This document shows positions 33,537 to 45,767 of a stretch of DNA of 64,000 nucleotides, piece by piece. The notes beneath the pieces are model-generated. The model searched no databases, was not told where the DNA came from, and saw only the letters and a program-made list of their open reading frames with translations. The DNA is taken from NCBI GenBank assembly GCA_021307315.1, contig JAJSPD010000039.1, positions 186,001 through 250,000 on the forward strand, given 5' to 3'. This DNA is from Bisporella sp. PMI_857 (lineage: Eukaryota; Ascomycota; Leotiomycetes; Helotiales; Helotiaceae). The position numbers and the translations under genes are program-made. Each line of letters begins with the position of its first letter. Positions within the stretch are counted from its first letter, which is position 1.

Positions 33537-34787
33537 TTACCCTCCCTCATAGAAATACATTCCTTTATCCTTATTGAGTACCATCTGTGTTGGAAATTGC
33601 AACCACAGCCTGTAGGCAGTGAGCTCCTCCCACAGGACCACCACCCCCATCTCCCGCCAGAACACTTCATAGACTACCAATACTCTCCACAATCCCTTCA
33701 AGTACTCTGTTAGTTCCTGGATATCTACCATGACATCCTTCATAGCAGCGTTTTCGACGTTTGCTTCATTCCAATCTGGGAAGAAGAAAGATCGATGCAT
33801 GAGTTGCTCCGAATTATACCGGTTTGAGCTCACTAGGTATTCTACTACTACAATCGCATTTCGAATTAGCTCCCAGGCGGCCCCTATCATTATAAATAGC
33901 TAAGGGAAATACGTACCATTCTCCCAAGTCGATGTGTTCATATAAGCCGGTCTTAAGGTCTCTATGTCTCTCTGAGCTAGCCTTCGAGATGCCATACACC
34001 CAAACCCCCTCTGGCCTTGATATCCATTCTCCCTCTCACAGATTCGAGACTCGTTCTCGCGCATGGCATAAAAAAGATTCAGCATCAGATACCCATCTAG
34101 CGCTTTCTCGGCCACGGCCTCAATGCCGTAACGTGTTGAGTAGTCGCCTTGGTGTCTCCAGTATTTCATATCTATATAAGGGTGGTGAATGAAGAGCAGG
34201 AGCGTTTCTAGGTCGTGGTGCTGGATCGCGGACGAGGAAGGACGCGAGGAGAGCGGAAAGGTCGCGTTTGCTGCTGTCATCATGAGCATCTTGATTGTAT
34301 CGATACATGGGTTTGCATCTGTTGTAGAGAGCCAGGAGGCAATATTTTGATGTAGCCCTATACGATAGGGCGCCCAGTCGTCATACTCGGTAGTATACTT
34401 AGTTCTGAAGGCATCGGAGTAGACCTTCCTAGTCTCCGCTTTCTTTGATTCGACTGACTTCTTCCCAGTTTCCCACCCCTTACTTTTCTCGATACGCTCT
34501 GAGGTAATAGGCTCTCCGGATTCTGGAAGATCCGGAACCATATTAGACTCAACCCAGCTTTCTGCACGGTTCTTGAATTCTCCCACGGAAGCATATTTTG
34601 CTCTCTCAGACCGCCCAAAGTCCCTGATTTGATTGGAGAGGGCTTTGGAGAAGTGGTGAAAATCTTTGAGATGATTTTGATGTTTCGTCAGATAGAGCTC
34701 TGGTCTCTTGGTGATGTGCGATCGGATTGTATACTCAAAATTCGAGGCGAAGCTATTCCAAGGAATTGCATGGGCTTGATGGGCCAT
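33537..34787 (-). CDS. Hypothetical protein, 391 aa, two exons
   Basis: Exon 1 is 33917-34787 from ATG MAHQAHAIPWNSF. The donor GTACGT lies at 33911-33916, and a 75-nt intron with a GCTAATTC branch-like site ends in GTAGTAGTAG. Exon 2 is 33537-33841. A shorter 33-nt intron using GATAG would also keep frame but is below usual size. The product is soluble and mostly helical with charged stretches (SERIEKSKGWETGKKSVESK) and an aromatic His-rich patch (LLLFIHHPYIDMKYWRHQGD). Exon 2 carries VMVDIQELTEYLKGLWRVLV. No signal peptide, membrane helix or known motif was found. Its coding nature is supported by frame length and splice consistency; its function is unknown. Confidence 0.7.
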
Positions 34788-35779
34788 ATCGCGATTTCGT
34801 GTAGGTATTGAGAGACTGCAATGAGCTTGAGAGTCTTGATCTCAAGTTTTAAAAGAGATAAATGCTGTATAAATCACTAATTGAGGATCGAGGCTGACAC
34901 AGCCCTCAATTCACGGAGTGACTCAAGGCGGGCTTGGCAAACCAAAGTTCAGCTGGAAGCAATGTCATGTGCGGAAAATAATAAGATGGCAAGGTATTGT
35001 GCCGCTCTACATTCTATCGAAAGCAAACTGGAGTGAAAATGTATTTGTCAGGCTGTGATATTGATGGGCTGGCAAGGGTTTCGTAGCGTACCATTTTCAA
35101 AACAACTTCATTAACAAACTTTTTGGCATCAAAGTGGATATATATAGAGATCTACTTTGGCTTCAACCTCTCTCTGCTTTTCATCCTAATAAATAAGGTC
35201 TGACAGACTAAATGCGTGAATGGGAAGGTATGTATGAATATATAGATCAACGAAACGACAATATCAAAGACATTCATCCTGCATCGTCGCACCTCCCGTA
35301 TGAGGTTCTACTCGTTATGGCCCATTTGGGAATACACTCATAATGATCAAGTTGGAGATTTAGCGCCTTACTTTCTACAACGCTAGTGTTTTGTGTGTTT
35401 CTTTGATATCCCCCTCCCTTCCTCCAAAATTCTGATCATATATGCTGAGTACCTAACCACAGCAACTAAAGTATTGCAACGGCGTCGGTCTTCAAAGTAT
35501 TTCCCCAAGAACTCCACATATCCTTTCAAACATCATACTTATACCTTCTACTACCTCACTCGACCAGTAAAGGCAGCCCCTGAGACAAAGTGCCTAGCGA
35601 AGCAACAACACTCGGGGAGTTGTTCTAGGTAAGAGTAGCAGAAAGATTCAAGGTACGCAATATACCGAAGACAAAAATTCAAAATACTTACTGACACTAT
35701 TCAAGGCTGCATGGACATAATTCCGCCCCGCTGCTCCTTCCGATACCATAACTTCGACCGGTGACCTCGCCGTCGAGGC
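34788..35779. other. Intergenic, no firm gene
   Basis: 5' flank of the 391-aa gene plus unassigned sequence. A minus-strand candidate at about 35575-35820 was considered and not accepted. Confidence 0.4.
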
Positions 35780-36546
35780 AATGCAGAGCATCCCTTTCGA
35801 GCCTCCTCCATACTCTGCCATATTGGAGGTGACAGACACTAAGCTTCCGATCCTTGTTAAGACTATACTACAACATAACCAGCTCTTGTATTCCAGATTT
35901 AAGAACTACAACACTCTCCCACACAGCCCTGTACGTGATTGCTGATGACAATGAGGGAAGCGATAATGAAGGAGAGGGATGGGGTCGGGATATGGCAGGT
36001 CATAGTGAACCGGAAAGAATTTGTCATGAGAATTACAGAGCCTGGCAATGCATGTTGATGAGCCGGTTCACCAGTCCCATGATGAGGGGTGTCGCACATT
36101 TGATCATAGAACTGGTAAGTTCCATCCACTCCTTTTGCCTTCTATTTTTGCCCGTGGTTGGAGAGTCATCTCTGAACCTTTGCCTTATGCTACTCCCCCA
36201 TATTAATCGTGTGATATGCGGCGGCCATGAAAGAAAGATCGGTGAACAGTGCTGATTGTGTATGGTCGATGATGCATACGGACGATCTTTGGGACGACAA
36301 TGACGATCATACAGTTGCGATCATCGGTGAGGTGTATATTGATGTCGGTGGAGACGCCAATCGAATAGAGCGGGCGATGGATTATCTGGGACTATTTGTT
36401 TGAGAGCCTCGACATGGGCAGTCGACCTGAATGGCTATGGGACGATACTTGGAAAAATATCTCATGGACATAATGATGGTTTTGGGTGGCTTATTGGCTA
36501 CATTTTGGAACATCCCAATGCACTGGCTGTTTGCGCAGAGGGTTAA
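35780..36546 (+). pseudogene. Fragmented coding region, family unknown
   Basis: Protein-like plus-strand pieces in changing frames: 35780 onward MQSIPFEPPPYSAILEVTD to NYNTLPHSP; about 35935-36114 ending in CHENYRAWQCMLMSRF and LIIEL with a good GTAAGT donor; 36227-36402 MKERSVNSADCVWSMMHTDD to MDYLGLFV; then another frame with DLNGYGTILGKISHGHNDGF ending at TAA 36544. The joins do not all work as introns, and a shift of one base is needed near 36390. This may be a decayed gene or a gene whose introns I misread. Nothing is recognised. Confidence 0.35.
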
Positions 36547-37088
36547 ATTGGCGTTTTAGAGATAGCTTCTCTCCATAACGAGATGGCTTTCTCAATATCT
36601 TAGCTCCTTTCTTTGACTTTCGAGGGCTATTGAGTATAATACCAGACGCTCTTCAGTCGCCACTCTTCAAAAGCTGAATACTTGCGCAAATGCTAATAGT
36701 ATATCATGTAGCAAGCGAACTATCAAGAAATGAAGGCGTTCTACGTATTCAAGTAGAGATAGGTTGAAATTAGGAGGCGAACTATGGCCACTATGGCTCC
36801 CGTAACTATTCGAATCGATGCATAGCATAAAGAATCTAGGAGAAGATAGAACAGGCAAATCATTACAAGTATACGCCACGATCATTGGAAGAGAAACGGA
36901 AAACTCAAAATTCACCTCTCAGAGCGAAACCCTGGTGTGAAGGCAGCAGCAAGCCGCGCAGTTTTGTGTAAGTGGTAACGTGGTGCAGATACATGGGCAG
37001 CAAATGTACCCTGTGGTAAAGCCCTCCATTAATGCCATCTCCAGGTAGATGCCTGAACGCCTATTTTGTACATTGTATGGTAGTATGA
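36547..37088. other. Intergenic, no gene seen
   Basis: 3' flank of RPN11 on the minus strand. No supported coding sequence. Confidence 0.5.
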
Positions 37089-38210
37089 TCATAGCTCCTC
37101 GTCAACATCCATGTCCGCTCCATGCGCATACCCATTTACGCCATTCTTTTCCTTCGGCGCGGACGCTTCCTTGTCTATCATTTGTCGTGATACCGATACG
37201 ATGTTGTCTTCAATCAACTGCTGTCCGACATCCTCTAAATGCTTTTTTGGATCCACCTTCCCAACATATCGAGTCTTCAATTGATCCTTGGTGAGTTCAG
37301 CCTCTTCTTTCACCCTAACTTCGTAGCCATCTGCAAGGCCAACAAGCTTCTGTAAACGCTCCTTATTGCGGCCAGCTTCCACACGGAAATCATCCATCTG
37401 CAAACCCTCTGTCCAAACGTGCTTGTGTAGATTCATGAGCATATTCTCTTCTAATGCAGTCTTGCGATAATTGATGCCAATGCTATAGTAATGTCTGTTG
37501 AGACCGTGGATGAGAGCTTGAATGGACGGTTTATTCAGATGACCTAAGTTAGAAGTGCTTTGGCGTGGCTCTTGACCAAGCATGAGAGTCTGTGGATTGA
37601 TAAGACGGAAAGCATCAATGACAACCTTGCCCTTGACGGATTGGATTGGATCTACCACGACCGCGACAGCTCGGGGAGTAAGTTGCTCGAAGGATTGTTG
37701 GGTATTGATATCGACGGATGAAAGCCAGCAGCCGAATCCAGGATGAGAATGGTACCAACCGACAACAGTCTCGGGACTAAGAAGCCATTGTCAGTAGCTT
37801 GCTATTGTTTAGTGAAATGAGAATTCTTACCGGCCAGTTTGCCTTAACATGTCCATCATCTTTGTCTGGAAAACAGGGTCTACAGCTTCAACACTGACAC
37901 CTGTACCACTCTGAGGCATAGCAAACACATCCACCACCCGTACTGTGAAATCATCAACGAATTCTCCTAGCATCAATCCCATGACTTCCATAGGTACACC
38001 CGCTCGTCCATGTCTTAACATCTTCAGTAGGGCTAGGGAAGAGATATAAACGGTTTCTGAGTTATCGATGAGGCGCTTGTCATCCTAGTGGCAACAGATT
38101 AGCCAAAACATCGGCTGCAAAAATGTTGAAGAGCTCACAGATCCAGAGGCGCCGCTGTTGAGGCCGCCCATGCCTCCGGCAGTTGCCAACATGCGATTTA
38201 ATCTATCCAT
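37089..38210 (-). CDS. RPN11: 26S proteasome regulatory subunit Rpn11 (JAMM deubiquitinase)
   Basis: Three exons (38139-38210, 37831-38084, 37089-37776; two 54-nt introns) give 337 aa, the normal length. The N-terminus [20 protein letters not shown] is typical of Rpn11. The MPN+ domain shows the complete JAMM zinc site: Glu57 in [12 protein letters not shown], then [17 protein letters not shown] with His118, His120 and Asp131, spaced H-x-H-x7-S-x2-D. The C-terminal helices ([20 protein letters not shown]) form the lid contact. It removes ubiquitin chains en bloc from substrates at the proteasome lid and is essential in yeast. The C-terminal 25 residues are acidic ([10 protein letters not shown]). 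An upstream gap separates it from the divergently placed RPD3. Confidence 0.98.
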
Positions 38211-39404
38211 TTCGCTTCTCTGATGAGAAGAAAGGCGGGAGTTCTGCTATGGAGAGCTTGACGGTCCTTTATTTGCTGATTGTTGCGTCGCAAGTGCTCG
38301 TCCTAATTGATGCTATAAATGTTTATTTGAGCATAACTGCAAGGCAGCTTGAACGCGAATTTGCCAAGTCCAGTGCCAAGCACTCTCTTCATTGGTCGAT
38401 CACGTGCGCTGCTCGCTCCTTCTGTCTTTCTTAGCTGAACTTATCATGGGTCCTGTGATCAAGTTAAACTCTAGTTATAAGACTCGGGGTGCATAGAAGG
38501 CCTTGGAAAAGACTCTTCATTGTGGCCTTGGTGTCTAGGATTGGGTTAAGACCCTGATACGATGATTATCCTTCAAACTACTTTCACTGTCACGGTCAAA
38601 GCTGGGACAAATCCACGGTTTAAAATTAACTATGGATACTTCAAGAGATGAAATGACATTTTGGCATCTATAATACTACGCTTTTTAAGCAGTTATAACT
38701 TGAGGATGCTTGAGCAGGATCATATAAATTTGTATAGGATGATCGGCCTCGTATCTCTTGCGTCATCAGCCTTGCATGACAAGGCTGTCAGCATCAGCAG
38801 AATTCAGGGTCATCACTTGCACTGTTCTAAGATTTCTAGTTGGATGATCAGAAATGGAAGGGGATTTCATTTCGGGGGCAGCTTTAGTTTTCTGTGTTAG
38901 TTTGTTAAATTTAACGCAATATGCCAACCCCGTTTCTAAACGCCCATTAATTGTTGCAAATGCTTTTCACGCAAATGCATTGTGAGGCTGACGGAAGTGC
39001 CCAGCGCTCCAGTCTTCCAAATGGGAAGTCAGTTGAGCGCTCTCGCCCCTTTGCTCTCTATCAATTCCAAATTATGATCCTCCATGGCGTATCACATATA
39101 GCAGCTGGAGATGTAATACTGGATAAAATCAAAGTGAACTTCATTATTTCCCACAGAATGAACTCGACCCCATTTCAGCAGTACTAGTCCTGATATAGCT
39201 TAGCGTTCAGGAACAGAAGCTTATCCATCAAATCAAGCTCCCCCAGATTCTAAATTCAAATCCTGTCCAGCTTCCGCAAAGTACACAATTCTGCTTTCCC
39301 CGCGGATGCATAACACCAGGCTGTCTGTCAGTTGTATTATCTACGTCTCCCGCTTCCTTTGATCGTCTATATTCTACTTCTGTCAACCTCCATAGGCCTG
39401 AACA
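38211..39404. other. Intergenic between divergent RPN11 and RPD3
   Basis: 1.2 kb carrying both promoters. The segment about 39220-39404 is pyrimidine-rich before the RPD3 start and is probably its leader. No coding frame is supported. Confidence 0.5.
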
Positions 39405-41392
39405 ATGGCGTCCGGCAGCAATGCCTTTGCGCCTCTTGATGCCGCCTCCAAGCCGTCCAACAAGACAAGAGTCGCCTACTTCTACGATTCTGACGTCGGT
39501 AACTATGCCTATGTCGCCGGACATCCTATGAAGCCGCATCGAATTCGGTTGGCGCATAGTTTGATCATGAACTATGGCGTCTACAAGAAGATGGAGATAT
39601 ATGTGAGCCTAATTCTTCCTCCCCTCAATCGCGGGAGCTTCGCAGCGCCACTCTACGCCTGTATTGTATCCATATTCCCTTGCCCTGTTACTGACGATTC
39701 ATATTAGCGCGCGAAGCCTGCGACTCGACACGAGATGACCCAGTTCCACACTGACGAGTATATTGACTTTTTGCAAAAGGTCACTCCCGACAATATGGAA
39801 CAATTCCAGAAGGAACAGGGCAAGTTCAATGTTGGCGATGACTGTCCTGTATTTGACGGCCTGTTCGAGTTTTGCGGTATCAGCGCGGGTGGTAGTATGG
39901 AAGGTGCAGCACGACTGAACCGGAATAAATGCGAAATTGCCGTGAACTGGGCTGGTGGTCTGCATCATGCGAAGAAGAGTGAGGCCAGTGGCTTTTGCTA
40001 CGTGAATGGTGAGTGTCTCACTTCTGATCTTTTTTAAAAGAAGATTTCTGACTATACTAGATATTGTCCTTGGCATTATCGAGCTTCTGCGCTTCAACGA
40101 ACGAGTCCTTTATATTGATATCGATGTCCACCATGGGGATGGGGTTGAAGAAGCATTTTACACCACTGACAGAGTCATGACTGCCTCCTTCCACAAATAT
40201 GGCGAGTACTTTCCTGGTACTGGGGAACTCAGAGATATCGGAATTGGCCAAGGCAAAAACTACGCCGTTAACTTTCCCCTCCGTGATGGTATCAATGATG
40301 AGACATACAAATCGATTTTTGAGCCCGTCATTCAAGCTATTATGGATTACTACAAGCCGCAAGCTGTTGTCCTTCAGTGCGGAGGAGACAGTCTCTCGGG
40401 CGACCGTCTTGGATGCTTCAATCTTAGTATGAGAGGTCATGCCAACTGTGTCTCGTTCGTGAAGAGCTTCAACCTACCTACACTTGTTCTTGGTGGCGGC
40501 GGTTATACTATGCGTAACGTCGCTCGTACATGGGCATATGAAACTGGTGTTCTTGTTGGCGAAGAACTCAGTCCTACCCTTCCATATAACGAGTACTATG
40601 AGGTAAGCCTCTCCTTACGTCGTTATTCAGAAATGTACTAACCATAAATAGTACTATGGTCCTGATTTTGATCTTGATGTTCGCGCTTCCAATATGGAAA
40701 ATGCTAACTCAAGGGAGTACCTCGAGAAAATCAAGAACCAGGTCATCTTCAACTTACGCCAGACTGCTCATGCTCCATCAGTTCAGTCAACCGAAATTCC
40801 CCGAACTACCATTACAGGGGGCACCGAAGAAGATGATGATATCATTGCAGATCAAGACGAGGATGATAATCCAGATGTTCGCATGACTCAGCACAGATGG
40901 GACAAGAAGATCACCAGGAATGACGAGTTCGATGAAAGCGATGACGAAGATGAGAAACACACCAACGGTATGGTTAAGCCCAACGGAGCTCCTAAGCAAC
41001 GCAACATCCTGGACTATTCAACTACTCCTGCTGTCCAGGATACTGATGTTGAGATGGAGACTACACCTGTGCCACCACCCCAGGAACCAGCTACAGTCGC
41101 GGTAACCCAGGCCAATGCAGAGGTTAACGACGAAGTGATGGACCAGAAATCACGCAGCCTAGCGGGGTCCGCTGAAGTTGGGCCATCAAACGCACCATCA
41201 CAGTCGCATTCGCAGCCACCACCGGCTGTTGATAACGAAGGTGATGTAAATATGGACGCCGAGGCAAGTGAGACGACCGTTGCCCCAGCTCAAAATGCCC
41301 CAGCTGTTGAAGCCCCTCTGTCACCCGCTGCATCCATCCCAACTTCTGTTCCTGCCGACGCGGAGAGCACCCCGGCTCTTCCAGCTAGCTGA
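39405..41392 (+). CDS. RPD3: RPD3-type class I histone deacetylase
   Basis: Four exons (39405-39602, 39708-40008, 40061-40602, 40652-41392; introns 49-105 nt) give 593 aa. The catalytic domain (about residues 20-385) is complete: [20 protein letters not shown], the double-His segment [20 protein letters not shown], the zinc-binding [32 protein letters not shown], and [20 protein letters not shown] with the active-site Tyr. It removes acetyl groups from histone tails as part of Sin3-type co-repressor complexes in the nucleus. The tail (about 200 residues) is acidic and Pro/Ala-rich ([16 protein letters not shown]), as in filamentous-fungus Rpd3 orthologues, and longer than in yeast. Exon and intron phases fit throughout. 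Confidence 0.98.
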
Positions 41393-41903
41393 AGCCCACG
41401 TTGAGAATTGACCGTCTCACAATAATTCTCATTTGATTGTATATTAGCATCAACGACCGGGGATCAGGAAACTGGCTGGCGTTTGGCGTATTGAGGTCGA
41501 CAGCATCATACCCTGACTCTGATGAGAAGGCTCTTCCGTTGTACCATACTTCGTAGATTAGCTTTTCACAACTTGAACACATCAAACCTATGTCCAATAT
41601 CTGCTTGGCCATGTATTGATTTTCTGAGATATATTGAATTATAGCACATATTAATGGAAATACTTAAATAAAATGAAGTTTAAATAGTCATAAGTCAGTA
41701 TGTAATGTTATTCTTTACTATTTCGTGGTAAACTTTCCCCATATAAAAGGGCCCCACCTTAATTGAGGTGATGTCGACCTCGCTTAAATTTACGCTCGGC
41801 GCACTAATACCCAAATTTTGCAGAACCTCAACTATTAACCCAGCCAAATCTCCATTCGACGACCTCACCAAATCATACTCGACACCCATATAATACCGTC
41901 GAA
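41393..41903. other. Intergenic, promoter of RPL23
   Basis: 3' flank of RPD3 and promoter of the ribosomal protein gene, both plus strand. Minus-strand frames at 41385-41612 and 41695-41910 have no recognisable content and overlap the RPL23 start. Confidence 0.5.
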
Positions 41904-42937
41904 ATGGCAAAAATTTCGTGAGTACTAATCCTACTCCTCAGCGCAATTGGAAGCGAAGTCTGGCTGCGAGAAGGCGTGGAAGGAGGGGCAAGGCAGGAGT
42001 AGGAAATTTCACGGCAACGAACAAGCGACGACAAAAGGCCGAAGACACATAGAGATGGATTGGAGATGGAGGGATGAATTTGCAATCGAAAGATTTGAAG
42101 CTAATGAGAATGCGACAGACGTGGTGCCCCTGGCGGAAAGCTCAAGATGACGCTCGGTTTACCTGTGTATGTTCTCTCGAACCTCCCACAATCCTCAATC
42201 GACCGACACATTTTTCGAGAACTCGAAGAACCCGTCGAATCTCTCATTTTCACCCTTTCACATCATACAAATCGCGCGCAATGTAAGGAAGAGGATCAAG
42301 GCTAACAAACAACTAGCGGAGCCGTCATGAACTGCGCAGATAACTCTGGAGCCCGTAACCTCTACATCATCTCAGTCAAGGGTATTGGTGCGCGCCTGAA
42401 CCGCCTGCCAGCTGGCGGTGTTGGAGACATGGTCATGGCCACAGTCAAGAAGGGAAAGCCCGAGCTCCGAAAGAAGGTCATGCCCGCCGTTATCGTCAGA
42501 CAATCAAAGCCATGGCGACGAACCGATGGTGTTTTCTTGTACTTCGAGGACAACGCAGGCGTGGTGAGTGATTTTGATTTTCGGGGACTCGCACGAGGAA
42601 GAGCGGAATGTCAAGCATAAGGACGGGGATTTGGTACAATGTGGACAAGCAATTCCGGAGGGAGTGTGCCCTGCCCATAGCAAAGCTGGGCTCTCTTGAG
42701 GGCATGCAATGCTACAGAATTACACGCATTAAACCTATGAAATCCTTGCTAACCGCCACATCAACAGATCGTCAACCCCAAGGGAGAGATGAAGGGATCA
42801 GCCATCACCGGTCCCGTCGGAAAGGAGGCAGCTGAACTCTGGCCAGTAAGTCATTTTTCTTTTCCTGCCAACCTCACTCCAGACGCCAAACTAACGTCTT
42901 GAAGCGTATCGCATCCAACTCTGGCGTCGTCATGTAA
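41904..42937 (+). CDS. RPL23: 60S ribosomal protein L23 (uL14)
   Basis: Five exons: 41904-41917 (14 nt, MAKIS), 42119-42166 (48 nt), 42317-42563, 42768-42845 and 42905-42937. Phases fit and give 139 aa, close to the 137 of yeast. The sequence is nearly diagnostic: [94 protein letters not shown]. It sits on the large subunit interface near the factor-binding site. The very short first exon followed by a 201-nt intron, with four introns in such a small gene, is typical of fungal ribosomal protein genes. Confidence 0.97.
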
Positions 42938-43438
42938 AGTGCGGGAACGGCTTTCTTTTTTTCGGGGTTTATTTTGGCATGGAATGGGGAGTGGCTTTTG
43001 CGAGCATTACGAAGAAAAAACTTCCGTAGCGGTCATTGATATAGAACAATGAGATGCTTTCCGTCCAATTTTGCACCAACAGCCTGAGATTTATGAGCTG
43101 GGGGTGTAATGAACGCTTATTGAGATGTCGAGAATGGGGCAATTTTTGAAAAGCTCAAAAGGAAGCGTTGGAAGCCGAAGTGGTTGCGAGTGCTGCACCT
43201 CTTTTCTTCGTAAGATGCTAAGGAGACAGGTTCTGGGTGCAGTCATCAGCCTACTAGACCTGAAGCTAAGCTCTGCAAGCGTATCAAGCGGACGTGGCGA
43301 GTGTTTATAATTTCTGGCATTTGCAGGACAACGTTTTGAGCATGTCTGTCGCTCTAGTTCTTTCTCATACCACCTGCCCCTTCCATTTCACAACCTACAG
43401 CAAAATTAGCTGCCCCTATCTCCCATCTTTCGAATATC
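42938..43438. other. Intergenic between convergent genes
   Basis: 3' flanks of RPL23 (plus) and the thioesterase gene (minus). No gene is seen. Confidence 0.55.
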
Positions 43439-44575
43439 TCATTCGATCATCCTCCTAACCTGCCCAGCTAAACCACTCATCTCCTCCGCGTTCCACCAGT
43501 GCGCCAATCCCTCATACGTCTTGACCTCCACCTCCTTGCCCGTCATCCTCAACACCCCAACCATCTCCCCCACCCACTGCGGCAGCACCTTCACATCATC
43601 TGCTCCGTGCCCGATCCACACCTTCCCTTGCCCGCTTCTTCTCTCTCCATCTTCTCCATCTGGAAGCGCCGGGAGGGAAAGCAGGTCTCGAACATACGCC
43701 GCAGCAGCTTCATTAGCTTCATGTGGGCCGGATGCCTCGGAGCAGACGGCTTGAATCTGTGCGCGGAATGGGAGCCAGCCGCTCATACCTACGAACCCTG
43801 CTATTGCCCCTCCATCTTCCTGACCATCCCTGTTTGAGGGCAGAGAATTAAGTTCTTGAGATAGCAGGAGAGTAGCGATCATGGCGCAGCCTTGGGAGAA
43901 GCCGCCTAGGATGAGCTTCCCTTCCTTCCTCGCATCTTGGTCAGGTGATGACGGGAGCGAGCTAGGCAGGAGAGAAAGCTCATCACGGATGAGGGATGTC
44001 AAGGATAAAATGGAGGAGCGGAGGCCGGGGATCTGATCATTTTCGCCTTGGGTGCGGTCGCTGAAATTGTGGATATCGAACCAGGCGTTCGTTTCTCTAT
44101 CCGGAAACGTAATAAGCTCCGATACTCATGAGGACGACAGGAGAGGCGTACAGGATAACGGACGAAGAGAAGAGTAGCAAGGTCGCGGGGTGTATATAAT
44201 AAAAAGGGATTATAGAAGAGCCAAAACGTACTTTCCGTCAAAAACAGTAGTGTTCCTCTTCGTGCCGGTGGGGAAGACCCACCGCGTGTTCGGGAAGAGT
44301 GCCGGGAGGGTGGTGGATCCTCCCGCAGTGGCCAACGACCAAAGAGATGGAAACTCAAAAGAGAGAAAGGGTGCAGAGAATGTGGCGCCGGTTTGGGAGG
44401 TGCCGTGAAGGAGAACTACCGTCGACCTGTGGCGGAGTTAGAGCTACCCATTTCACGTCTGTTTATCGGGGGGGGGCATATACTCATGCGGTCCCGTGGG
44501 CTCAATAACCACCTTCTCCAATTCCGCTGGAACGTCATGCTCGAAATTATCCGTCTTCTCTTGCGCGTTGCCCAT
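43439..44575 (-). CDS. Acyl-protein thioesterase / phospholipase-carboxylesterase family hydrolase
   Basis: Three exons (44484-44575, 44232-44426, 43439-44096) join in frame to 314 aa, starting MGNAQEKTDNFEHDV. The alpha/beta-hydrolase fold (PF02230) is clear: STVVLLHGTSQTGATFSAPF with the oxyanion loop, LFPNTRWVFPTGTKRNT, ETNAWFDIHNFSDRT, nucleophile Ser in LILGGFSQGCAMIATLLL, catalytic Asp in GHGADDVKVLPQWV, and catalytic His in YEGLAHWWN. Members remove palmitate from proteins or cleave carboxylesters in the cytosol. The protein is about 80 residues longer than canonical yeast-like APT1 (about 230 aa), because of extra residues before and after the nucleophile, a feature of a distinct filamentous-fungal subgroup. 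There is no signal peptide. Confidence 0.9.
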
Positions 44576-45058
44576 GATGAAAAATAAGCCGCAAGAAAAG
44601 GCACGAACCAAAATCAGGAAAGCGCTCGATTTCGAGGGGGGGAGCGGAAGTCTAGGATTGAAATCAGCGGTGATCGGACGGTTTCCGACATCGGCGATTG
44701 ACCGCTACCTCATCTTTCCATCAAATGGCTTGGAGATCCGTGAAATCGTTGAAGCACGAGGAGTTGTCGTGGTGTGTTGTTCTGTTGTGGTTGGGATGTG
44801 GGAATGATATTCAAGGTATGCGGGACAGGCCGAGCAAATAGTGGGTTCTATATCCAGTTTTGCATAGATCTTGTGCAACCTTCTACATTTGGGTGCTATA
44901 TCAAACCTTGGGAAATCTCAATATGTGATTATCCAGCACATCGTATTTCTCAGATAGACATAAATATTCTGGATTTCAAGGCCGAATAGGCCGGAAAATT
45001 ATTGAGAATTTTATTATTCGCTCAGCACCCTGACTGCTGTGTTCTAAACAGATAATGA
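44576..45058. other. Intergenic, promoter of thioesterase gene
   Basis: Between two minus-strand genes. No gene is seen. Confidence 0.5.
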
Positions 45059-45767
45059 TTATGATGATGATCGTTCAACAATCTCCGTAAAAGGCCCTGC
45101 CCCCGTAGGCCAGGTAATCAACCCCAAGCTCCCCATAACAAGCTCAGCCTCCGCAACGTGCTTAGAATCTAGATACACCGCACCAATCAAGTGAAAATAA
45201 TGATTCCTGTACGCATTCTCCGCAACATCATGGTACACTATCATCCATTAGCCGCAATCCAGATATCACCACCTCGCATTTTACCCAGCCCACTGGGCTA
45301 GGAACCAATGGAGGAGGCGGGAAATACCTTTGCCTCCGCGATAAGCAGCCCATTCCCCCAGTTGCGCCGCAGCCTTCAAGAATAAGATGCCGCCGATTTT
45401 GCCTAGCCCAGCATGCTTCCTCGCGGCATCTTTGCGGGCTTTCGCCGGGCAGCCGGGGAAGTCGAGGAGCGCCAGATGCAGCCAGACGGGGTCCTGGAAG
45501 ACATATTGGAGCTTTTCCTCGGTGGCGAGGCGGATGCGTTCCGGGAAGGCGTCTGGGTCAGGGATGGCGACTAGTTCCGGAACCCATGGTGCAGCGTTGG
45601 CCGGCGAGCATGGAGAGAATCCGGGCTGATCCTGCGAGTTAGGTCAGAGGTTGTTAGTATGCAGACGCTGTCAAGCAGAGCTTTACTGCTTGTTCCTCTT
45701 GTGGAGCCGTTCCGAGGCGCGGAAGCCGCCCGAGAATTGAGGAGACTGAATTTAGGATAGACCGCAT
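45059..45767 (-). CDS. RNase III-fold protein, catalytic signature apparently lost
   Basis: Three exons (45687-45767, 45328-45631, 45059-45237; introns 55 and 90 nt) give 187 aa from the ATG at 45767 (MRSILNSVSSILGRL). RNase III-like pieces are EEKLQYVFQDPVWLHLALLD, HAGLGKIGGILFLKAAAQLG (where active enzymes have the LExLGDAVL signature) and NHYFHLIGAVYLDSKHVAEA (where enzymes have E-A-x-I-G-A-x-Y-L-D). The acidic catalytic residues in both signatures are not present as far as I can align them by eye, so this is more likely a structural RNase III fold, as in mitochondrial ribosomal proteins of the mL44/mL57 kind. No double-stranded RNA-binding domain follows. The N-terminus is weakly mitochondrial-like. 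Confidence 0.65.

Noticed and set aside
35575..35839. Minus-strand spliced candidate starting MAEYGGGSKGMLC, joined over a 60-70-nt intron
   Set aside because: The splice works on paper, but the product is short, not recognisable and overlaps plus-strand coding-like sequence; evidence is too weak.
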